Shown piece by piece: positions 1-4,975 of a stretch of DNA of 7,715 nt. This stretch comes from Acidimicrobiia bacterium (GTDB taxonomy: Bacteria; Actinomycetota; Acidimicrobiia; UBA5794; JAOTWH01): contig JAOTWH010000102.1 of assembly GCA_029863035.1 (NCBI GenBank), positions 1-7,715 of the forward strand, read 5' to 3'. Made by a program: the position numbers and the translations under genes. The notes under the pieces are model-generated. The model was not told the DNA's origin. It made no database searches and saw only the letters and a program-made list of their open reading frames with translations. How positions within the stretch are numbered: position 1 is the first letter of the stretch; every line of letters starts with the position of its first letter.

Positions 1-2
1 GG

Positions 3-197
3 CGTTGTGACCTCAGGGTCGACGCCAGCGGCACTCCCTTCATGTTGGAGATCAACCCGAACTGTGGGGTGTATTTCCCTGAGGCCGACTACGGAGGGGC
101 CGACCTGTGCTTGGCCAACGATCCTGCTGGCCACGAAGGCTTCACCCGGCACCTGGTTGAGGCTGCGCTGCAACGCCATAGTCGGTCTAAAGGCTGA
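3..197 (+). CDS. ATP-grasp ligase, D-Ala-D-Ala ligase-like (C-terminal end, partial)
   Basis: Only the last 64 codons are inside the window; the gene starts beyond the left edge. The frame reads RCDLRVDASGTPFMLEINPN and continues with CGVYFPEADYGGADLCLAND to a TGA at 195-197. The R-x-D-L-R-V-D-x-x-G-x-P strand followed by L-E-I-N-P-N is the C-terminal metal/ATP-binding segment of ATP-grasp enzymes of the D-alanine-D-alanine ligase type; Glu and the second Asn are the expected Mg2+ ligands. True Ddl enzymes usually have N-x-x-P-G here, whereas this protein has N-P-N-C-G. It may therefore belong to a divergent ATP-grasp branch rather than being the peptidoglycan enzyme. It converges on rtcB, with only 20 nt between the two stop codons and no clear terminator hairpin. 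The family call is fairly sure; the substrate is unknown. Confidence 0.75.
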   Translation, partial: RCDLRVDASGTPFMLEINPNCGVYFPEADYGGADLCLANDPAGHEGFTRHLVEAALQRHSRSKG

Positions 198-217
198 CTG
201 CGCGGGACATCGACCCC

Positions 218-1684
218 TCAACCCTTGATCACTCCCAGCGGAACCAGCCTGGCCACCTTGGCCGACAGCCCGGCCCGGTCGACCACGTCGACCACCTCGT
301 CGACGTCCTTGTAGGCGTCTGGCTGTTCTTCGGCCAGGCCTCGCCAGCCCTTGGACCGAGCCAGGATGCCTGCCGCCGCGAGTTCAGCGCCGATGTCGCG
401 TCCTTTGGTTGCCTTGACCGACGCCTTTCGGCTCATGGCGCGACCCGCCCCGTGACATGACGATCCGAATGTCCGTTCCATGGCGCCGGGTCTCCCCGCC
501 AGCACCCATGACGCCCTGCCCATGTCGCCGGGTATCAACACGGGCTGGCCAACGTCTCGGTAGGGCTCGGGTACTTCGGGATGTCCGGGAGGGAAGGCCC
601 TGGTTGCCCCCTTGCGATGGACCAGGACCTGTTTGGTGGCACCGTCGATCGTGTGTTCCTCGAGCTTGGCCGTGTTGTGCGCCACGTCGTAGACCAGTTC
701 CATGCCCAGCTCCTGCCACGGTCTGCCCAGCGCGGCCTCGAAAGCCTGGCGCGCTTGCCACATCAGAAGCTGGCGATTGCACCAGCCGAAGTTGGCCGCA
801 GCAGCCATCGCTCCCAGGTAATGCCGGCCCTCCTTCGATTCGATGGGGGCACATGCCAACTGCTGGTCTGGTAGATCGATGCCGTGTCGTGCCGGGCTGT
901 CGCGCAGAGCCCGCAATGAGTCGTCGCACACCTGGTAGCCAAGCCCCCGCGAGCCAGAGTGGATCATCACCACCACTTGACCCTCGGCGAGCCCCATCGC
1001 TGCGGCCGCGGTCGTCTCCTCGATCCGCTGCACTGCCTGGATCTCCACGAAGTGGTTACCCGACCCAAGTGAACCGCACTGTCCCTGTCCTCTCTTGTGG
1101 GCCCGTTCGGAAACGAAGTCTGGTTCGGCCCCATCGAGTCTTCCTCTGGCCTCGGTGAAGTCGATGTCGCGGTCGGTAGCCAGTCCCTTGCCAACGAGAT
1201 ACGAAGGCCCCTGGGCCATCAGTTGATCGAGCTCGCCGTCGCCGAAATGGTGCTTGCTGCCTTGCCCCAAGCCGAGCGGGATATGGGCGAACAAAGAATC
1301 GACCAGCTCACGCAGCTGCGGCGCGATGTCGTCTGCCGACAGGTCGGTGCGAATGAGCCGCACTCCACAGTTGATGTCATATCCCACCCCTCCGGGCGAG
1401 ACCACCCCTCCCGCGGCCGGGTCGGTGGCGCACACTCCGCCGATGGCGAACCCGTACCCCCAATGGATGTCGGGCATGGCCAGGCTGGCCATCTGAATTC
1501 CTGGAAGGAAGGCGACGTTGGCCACCTGCTCGGGGGCTCGGTCGCTCACCACCTGAGCGATGAGCCGGGGCGATGAGTAGATGAGCCCGTCAACCAGCAT
1601 CCCCTTCTTGTATGAGCGCGGTATCCGCCAGACGGTCTCTTCGACCCGCTCCAGAGCGCCCTCGAAGGTTCTTCCGCTCATCAC
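218..1684 (-). CDS. rtcB: RNA-splicing ligase RtcB (GTP-dependent 3'-phosphate RNA ligase)
   Basis: RtcB joins RNA 2',3'-cyclic phosphate or 3'-phosphate ends to 5'-OH ends, using GTP and Mn2+ through a GMP-histidine intermediate; in bacteria it works in RNA repair. The protein is 488 aa, near the usual ~480. Visible motifs in order: PDIHWGYGFAIGG (71-83), GYDINCGVRL with metal ligands D103 and C106 (101-110), GSGNHFVEIQ with H211 (207-216), MIHSGSRGLG with H242 (240-249), DVAHNTAKLE with H336 (333-342), and GSSCHGAGRAMSR, whose H411 is the expected guanylylated histidine (407-419). It ends VPLGVIKG. All key residues are present, so it looks active. Two starts are possible: GTG at 1684 (4-nt overlap with the archease stop) or ATG at 1681 (TGATG, 1-nt overlap). 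A weak GGA lies 6 nt before the ATG, which favours it slightly. Residue numbers here count from the GTG. The overlap indicates translational coupling to archease. Confidence 0.96.
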   Translation of the reverse strand: MMSGRTFEGALERVEETVWRIPRSYKKGMLVDGLIYSSPRLIAQVVSDRAPEQVANVAFLPGIQMASLAMPDIHWGYGFAIGGVCATDPAAGGVVSPGGVGYDINCGVRLIRTDLSADDIAPQLRELVDSLFAHIPLGLGQGSKHHFGDGELDQLMAQGPSYLVGKGLATDRDIDFTEARGRLDGAEPDFVSERAHKRGQGQCGSLGSGNHFVEIQAVQRIEETTAAAAMGLAEGQVVVMIHSGSRGLGYQVCDDSLRALRDSPARHGIDLPDQQLACAPIESKEGRHYLGAMAAAANFGWCNRQLLMWQARQAFEAALGRPWQELGMELVYDVAHNTAKLEEHTIDGATKQVLVHRKGATRAFPPGHPEVPEPYRDVGQPVLIPGDMGRASWVLAGRPGAMERTFGSSCHGAGRAMSRKASVKATKGRDIGAELAAAGILARSKGWRGLAEEQPDAYKDVDEVVDVVDRAGLSAKVARLVPLGVIKG

Positions 1685-2088
1685 ACGTCCAAGATCAGCT
1701 CGGCGTCCCAGCCCTCTTCGGTATGGCGCACGTTGGCGGCGTGGTAGGTGATCGCCTTGACCTCCCGCGGTGAGCCGTGCAGGTTGGGGTCCAGCGCCCG
1801 CGCCGTTGCCGTAGCAGAGGCCCTGCCGTCGCCGACGTTGAACACGAAGTCACCGAGGACCACTGCTTCGGATTCGAAGGTGAAGAGCAGCTCCGACAGC
1901 ATGTCGACCAATAGAAAGGTCAGGTTGTCGCCCGACACCTCGAAGCTCAGCGTTTCCCCGTTTCCCACGATGGGGTCGGCCACGAGCAACGAGAACAGGC
2001 CACGGGCGGCGGCTGCGAATAGCTCGTTGAGGCTCTGCGCGCTAACTCTGAGCCCAACATCGGCGGTGTGCTCGAACGTTTCGTACAT
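1681..2088 (-). CDS. Archease, activator of RtcB
   Basis: Archease is a small protein that speeds guanylylation and turnover of RtcB. The 135-aa length fits the family. The N-terminus MYETFEHTADVGLRV carries the hallmark H-T-A-D-x-G with the metal-binding Asp10. Near the C-terminus are VKAITYHAANV (the K-A-x-T-Y-H motif, residues 110-120) and the terminal LILDV, whose Asp134 is the second expected metal ligand. The gene lies directly upstream of rtcB with overlapping stop and start, the standard pairing of these partners. The ATG at 2088 is the only sensible start: an in-frame TGA sits five codons upstream with no start codon between. GAGGGG abuts the ATG with no spacer, too close to act as a normal Shine-Dalgarno, and a promoter-like pair is placed so that transcription could begin at the ATG itself. 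Confidence 0.93.
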   Translation of the reverse strand: MYETFEHTADVGLRVSAQSLNELFAAAARGLFSLLVADPIVGNGETLSFEVSGDNLTFLLVDMLSELLFTFESEAVVLGDFVFNVGDGRASATATARALDPNLHGSPREVKAITYHAANVRHTEEGWDAELILDV

Positions 2089-2095
2089 CCCCTCA

Positions 2096-2123
2096 ACCGT
2101 ACGTCACTCAGGCCTGGTGCCAA
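2096..2123 (-). promoter_or_regulatory. Candidate leaderless promoter of the archease-rtcB operon
   Basis: On the minus strand TTGGCA (2123-2118, five of six matches to TTGACA) is separated by 16 nt from TACGGT (2101-2096, fitting the actinobacterial TANNNT -10). Seven nt then lead to the A of the archease ATG, the distance at which a transcript would be expected to start. This would give an mRNA with no leader, and would explain why the purine run GAGGGG touches the start codon instead of sitting 5-8 nt away. The call rests on matching short boxes by eye, so it is moderate at best. Confidence 0.4.
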
Positions 2124-2157
2124 GGGGAGAACGACCCGATCTGGGGGATCGATCGAC

Positions 2158-2967
2158 CTAGTACTGGTCGGGTACGAACGTCTGATCCGAGATCGGTGGT
2201 CGCACGTAGGCACCGGTGTCCTGGCGTGGCGGCAGGTCGATCTCGGGCCGGGTCACGTCCTCATAGGGGATCATGCTGAGCAGGTGGTTGATGCAGTTGA
2301 GCCGCGCCCTCCGCTTGTCGTCGGCGTCAACGACGTACCAGGGCGCTTGTTTGATGTCGGTGTGAGCGAACATCTCGTCCTTGGCCTTGGAGTATTCGAG
2401 CCAACGCCTACGTGATTCCACGTCCATGTCGCTCAGTTTCCAACGCTTCTTGGGGTCCTTGATGCGGGCCTGGAAGCGTTGCTCCTGAACTTCGTCGCTC
2501 ACCGAGAACCAATACTTGATGAGGATGATCCCTGAGCGCACCAGCATCCGCTCGAACTCAGGGCAAGACCGCATGAACTCCTGGTACTCCTCGTCGGTGC
2601 AGAAACCCATCACCCGCTCCACCCCGGCGCGGTTGTACCAGCTCCTGTCGAACAGGACCATCTCGCCTGCCGCCGGCAAATGGGGCACATAGCGCTGGAA
2701 GTACCACTGGGTCTTCTCCTTTTCGGTGGGGGTGCCCAGTGCGACGGTTCGGGCTATGCGGGGGTTGAGACGTTCCGCGATGCGCTTGATGACGCCGCCC
2801 TTGCCTGCGGCATCGCGTCCCTCGAAGACGACGACCACCTTGAGGTTCTGCTGCTTGATCCATGCCTGGAGCTTGGCGAGCTCGATCTGCATTCGCGCCA
2901 GCTCTTCCTCGTAGAAGCTGGCTTTGAGCTTGCCCTTGCTGTTGACCTCAGTTTGGAGCTGGTTCAT
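2158..2967 (-). CDS. ppk2: Polyphosphate kinase 2 (PPK2), class I-type
   Basis: PPK2 enzymes transfer phosphate between inorganic polyphosphate and nucleotides; class I members typically convert ADP or GDP to ATP or GTP at the expense of polyphosphate. The 269-aa protein has a charged N-terminal helix region (1-40), then VVVVFEGRDAAGKGG with the Walker A G-R-D-A-A-G-K-G-G (50-58). The TPTEKEKTQWYFQRY stretch is at 79-93 and the Walker B-like FDRSWYNRAGVERVMGF with D107 at 106-122. The basic lid segment KKRWKLSDMDVESRRRW is at 173-189, and YVVDADDKRRARLNCINHLL follows at 211-230. The length and single domain fit class I rather than the two-domain class II. The start ATG at 2967 has only a weak AGTAGG about 9 nt upstream. 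It follows the MFS stop by 10 nt, so the two are probably co-transcribed, and is 69 nt upstream of archease. Family call secure; nucleotide preference inferred. Confidence 0.93.
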   Translation of the reverse strand: MNQLQTEVNSKGKLKASFYEEELARMQIELAKLQAWIKQQNLKVVVVFEGRDAAGKGGVIKRIAERLNPRIARTVALGTPTEKEKTQWYFQRYVPHLPAAGEMVLFDRSWYNRAGVERVMGFCTDEEYQEFMRSCPEFERMLVRSGIILIKYWFSVSDEVQEQRFQARIKDPKKRWKLSDMDVESRRRWLEYSKAKDEMFAHTDIKQAPWYVVDADDKRRARLNCINHLLSMIPYEDVTRPEIDLPPRQDTGAYVRPPISDQTFVPDQY

Positions 2968-2977
2968 AGAGCCGAAC

Positions 2978-4231
2978 CTACTGGAAACTCGGCGCGGTCG
3001 CGCTGGCGCGGTTGCTGATCAGTGTCGCCGCCGCAGCAGCAAGGAACAGGACCCCGACGATCATCATCGGCAAGTCGTAGCCGTCGACGCCATCCCTCAG
3101 CGCCCCGATGGCGCCAGTGCCTGCCGCGCCGGCGATGGCCGTGATGGACCACTGCGCTCCCATGATGGAACCGAACCCCGGCCCCGAGTACCAACCGCCC
3201 ATGATCACAGCTCGCAGCGGTAGCAGCATCCCGAGCAGCAGCCCGAACAGGACGAAGTGGCCTCCCAGCTGCCAGTTGCGGGTGCCGTCGACCATCATGA
3301 ACACGGCGATCGCCTGTAGACCGAGCACAACGGTGTTTATCCGCGTTCCGCCAAGGCGTTGCGCCAGGTAGGGCGCGGCCCAGCGTCCGGGGAAGGACAG
3401 CAGTCCGGCTACGGCCGCCCAGGCGGACACCTTTCCTACAGAGAAGCCGGCTTCCTCGAAGACGGCGATCCGGTGGAAGAAGACGGCCTGCAGGCTGCCG
3501 AACATGAGGAAGGTCGCCACCGTGAACCACACGAACCTGCTGTCGCGCCGCAGGTGGTGGAAGGTGGATCGGGCGCTGGGTCGCTCTGATTGCCTTTCGA
3601 CGGCCGGTCGACTCGGCAGCACGAAGAGTGCGATAGTGAGGCCGAATCCGGCCACGATGGCAGCAAGCACTACCGAGGTAGTGCGCCATTCCCAGCGGTC
3701 CACCAGCCATGAGGTCAAGGGAATGAAGATCGGCCCGGACAATCCACCGAGAACTGTCAGAGTGGCCACGGCACGAGCACGGTGGCGGGCTCCGAACCAT
3801 TGGTCGATCGCCACATAGGCCGGCTCATAGAACACCATCGTTCCGCCGGGACCGATCAGAAACCATGAGACGGCCATTATCTGCCACGGTTCCTGCGCAG
3901 CCCCAAAGCCGATGAGACCGAGTGCACCCAGGATCGACCCGAGGGCGACAATGGAGCGGACTCCGTGACGGTCGGCGTGGCGCCCGATCCAGAATGCCAT
4001 GCCGCCACCTATCAGTACCGATCCGCCGTAGGCGACCGACAGGGTGGTGGTAGAGAACTCGGAGCCCGCCGCCTCCTTGGTCAGCAGCACCGAGAACGCG
4101 TACAGCAGGGCGCCGAAACCGACGACAACGGTGGTCGAGATGCCGAGCACCCACGACCAGCGCCACTCATTGTCCACCGGGCCATTGTCCATCGAGAAAC
4201 GGTAACGGTCGTTGGTCCCGTTGCGGCTCAC
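2978..4231 (-). CDS. Major facilitator superfamily (MFS) transporter
   Basis: This is a 417-aa inner-membrane transporter with twelve predicted hydrophobic segments: about 28-50, 64-83, 94-111, 116-138, 153-176, 184-204, 232-252, 267-290, 299-313, 323-347, 355-376 and 386-405. A charged central loop (206-230) separates the two six-helix halves. The loop after segment 2 reads WIGRHADRHGVRSI, a variant of the MFS motif A (G-x-x-x-D-R-x-G-x-R). The general look (the YEPAYVAIDQWFG stretch and the FFHRIAVFEEAG segment) resembles the monocarboxylate/oxalate-formate type of MFS, but the substrate cannot be told. Two starts are possible: GTG at 4231, with no ribosome-binding site and a hairpin 5 nt upstream, or ATG at 4192 (residue 14, MDNGPVDNEW), with a TACCGT box 6 nt before it. 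The ATG seems at least as likely. The gene is followed after 10 nt by ppk2. Confidence 0.9.
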   Translation of the reverse strand: MSRNGTNDRYRFSMDNGPVDNEWRWSWVLGISTTVVVGFGALLYAFSVLLTKEAAGSEFSTTTLSVAYGGSVLIGGGMAFWIGRHADRHGVRSIVALGSILGALGLIGFGAAQEPWQIMAVSWFLIGPGGTMVFYEPAYVAIDQWFGARHRARAVATLTVLGGLSGPIFIPLTSWLVDRWEWRTTSVVLAAIVAGFGLTIALFVLPSRPAVERQSERPSARSTFHHLRRDSRFVWFTVATFLMFGSLQAVFFHRIAVFEEAGFSVGKVSAWAAVAGLLSFPGRWAAPYLAQRLGGTRINTVVLGLQAIAVFMMVDGTRNWQLGGHFVLFGLLLGMLLPLRAVIMGGWYSGPGFGSIMGAQWSITAIAGAAGTGAIGALRDGVDGYDLPMMIVGVLFLAAAAATLISNRASATAPSFQ

Positions 4232-4236
4232 GCGCA

Positions 4237-4263
4237 GGGGACGGCACCGTGAGCACCGTCCCC
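4237..4263 (-). terminator. Hairpin, possible terminator of the 114-aa gene
   Basis: A perfect 8-bp inverted repeat, GGGGACGG (4237-4244) and CCGTCCCC (4256-4263), encloses an 11-nt loop. Read on the minus strand, it begins 16 nt after the stop of the 114-aa gene and ends 5 nt before the GTG that could start the MFS gene. There is no T-tract after it on either strand, so it would be a non-canonical terminator or a structure in the MFS leader. The inverted repeat is directly visible; its role is inferred. Confidence 0.45.
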
Positions 4264-4279
4264 GTTCCGCGTTGGATGT

Positions 4280-4624
4280 CTAGAAGTAAGCCAGTTCTTT
4301 GCCGGCCTCGGCATAGAGGCCCAGCCTGTGCTCCATCGCCTCTCCCGTGAAGAAGGTCTCGAAGCGGAAGCCCTCCGCTACGAACAACCCCTTGTCCATC
4401 AGCGTGATGAAGTCGTCGCGGTTGACTATGTCCCACAGGACCTTCATGTCGCCGCGCACGATCATCATTCCGTCGTTGATCTGCATCAGAACGATCGGCT
4501 CATCGACCGTTCCCTCAGCGGACAGCTTCCCGAAGTACATCCTCAGATCTGCCAGCACTTCCAGGGCCTTGACCTCGCGTCCGGCGATGGGCCGAGTCCA
4601 CTTGAAAACGAGTGCGTAATCCAT
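4280..4624 (-). CDS. Hypothetical protein of 114 aa, function unknown
   Basis: I do not recognise the family. The protein begins MDYALVFKWTRPIAGREVKA and ends LYAEAGKELAYF. It has no signal peptide, membrane segment or cysteine. By eye the secondary structure alternates: strand 3-10, helix 16-36, strand 43-50, strand 52-58, helix 61-80, strand 83-92, helix 96-112. This beta-alpha-beta-beta-alpha-beta order would suit a small ferredoxin-like or dimeric alpha/beta-barrel fold (inference only). The start at 4624 is chosen because AAGGGGGTGA just upstream matches the ideal Shine-Dalgarno AAGGAGGTGA at nine of ten positions. An in-frame ATG at 4639 lies upstream of that site and would bury it in the coding sequence. 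The gene stands alone: a divergent spacer upstream and a hairpin downstream separate it from its neighbours. Confidence 0.82.
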   Translation of the reverse strand: MDYALVFKWTRPIAGREVKALEVLADLRMYFGKLSAEGTVDEPIVLMQINDGMMIVRGDMKVLWDIVNRDDFITLMDKGLFVAEGFRFETFFTGEAMEHRLGLYAEAGKELAYF

Positions 4625-4636
4625 GTCACCCCCTTT
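4625..4636 (-). promoter_or_regulatory. Strong Shine-Dalgarno fixing the start of the 114-aa gene
   Basis: Minus-strand AAAGGGGGTGAC runs directly into the ATG at 4624. It aligns with the 16S anti-Shine-Dalgarno complement AAGGAGGTGA with one mismatch, at normal core-to-start spacing. Few other genes in this window have so good a site, which suggests an efficiently translated, leadered mRNA. Confidence 0.75.
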
Positions 4637-4765
4637 CAACTCGCACTACAGAGACCATGCCAGGCGAAGCCACGACTTTGTAGAGCAAGAAGTCCCGGCG
4701 CGGTCCCCCAGATGGTGGCAATCGGCTCTAGTGGCCACCCGGCCGGTCGTGCCAGAATCAACGCG
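4625..4765. other. Divergent intergenic spacer (141 nt)
   Basis: This is the only divergent spacer in the window, so it should hold the promoters of the 114-aa gene (minus) and the small membrane protein gene (plus). A weak minus-strand -10 candidate, TGTAGT (4650-4645), lies about 20 nt before the ATG of the 114-aa gene, but I see no good -35 at the right distance. On the plus strand CAGAAT (4753-4758) lies 7 nt before the ATG at 4766, which would suit a leaderless transcript; again the -35 is poor. A 6-bp inverted repeat GGTGGC/GCCACC (4714-4719 and 4734-4739, loop 14 nt) is present and may be chance. No tRNA or convincing small RNA is visible. Confidence 0.35.
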
Positions 4766-4975
4766 ATGGCAAAAAGCGAACCGCGCCTCGAACCAGGCCA
4801 TCCTCCATGGGAGCCGATCACCGGCGCCCGGGTGGGGGGGTTGGCCGGCGGCATCGTCGGGGTATTGGTCACGGTGGTGACTGCGATCTCCGGCCCCTGG
4901 CTGACACTGGGCGGAGCCGTTGTTGGTGGTGCAGTCGGTTACTGGTGGGCGAAGAGGGAGATGTTGGGCCGCTAG
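4766..4975 (+). CDS. Small membrane protein of 69 aa, two predicted helices
   Basis: No family is recognised. The peptide has a polar, proline-rich N-terminus (MAKSEPRLEPGHPPWEP). Two hydrophobic, glycine-rich stretches follow, about 21-41 (ARVGGLAGGIVGVLVTVVTA) and 46-60 (LTLGGAVVGGAVGYWW), with GxxxG-like spacing, and then a basic tail KREMLGR. It looks like a small helical-hairpin membrane protein. The frame stays open far upstream, but the upstream part lies antisense to the 114-aa gene and reads as low-quality peptide, so I start at the ATG 4766, where the protein-like sequence begins. There is no Shine-Dalgarno; a CAGAAT box 7 nt before the ATG would allow a leaderless mRNA. Its TAG stop overlaps the TAG of the opposing ABC ATPase gene. 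The gene is plausible but not proven; no homology could be checked. Confidence 0.55.
   Translation: MAKSEPRLEPGHPPWEPITGARVGGLAGGIVGVLVTVVTAISGPWLTLGGAVVGGAVGYWWAKREMLGR

Noticed and set aside
306..451. Loss of Walker A and B residues in the second NBD of the ABC ATPase (residue positions) as a sign of decay
   Set aside because: The GNGQ and SQPTRG variants are typical of the second domain in this ATPase family, so it is a normal feature and not a mutation.
457..1158. Long open frame of 233 codons on the + strand inside rtcB
   Set aside because: It is antisense to a complete RtcB with all catalytic motifs; the peptide is rich in Arg, Pro and Ser, as expected of a high-GC shadow frame, and resembles no family.
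2137..2151. CGATC-TGGGG-GATCG hairpin just after the ppk2 stop
   Set aside because: The stem is only 5 bp with no T-tract, and GATC/CGATCG words are self-complementary by chance; too weak to call a terminator.
4328..4765. Upstream extension of the small membrane protein frame to 4328
   Set aside because: The extension runs antisense through the 114-aa gene and reads as unstructured peptide; protein-like sequence begins only at the ATG 4766.
4636..4872. 78-codon minus-strand frame opposite the small membrane protein
   Set aside because: Peptide is Pro/Arg/Trp-rich and has no ribosome-binding site; the plus-strand frame has much better protein character.
4888..4916. Inverted repeat CTCCG(G)CCC/GGGCGGAG as a terminator of the ABC operon
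   Set aside because: It lies about 55 nt past the ATPase stop, but the stem has a bulge, there is no T-tract, and it falls inside the helix-coding part of the small gene, where GC-rich glycine codons readily give such pairs.
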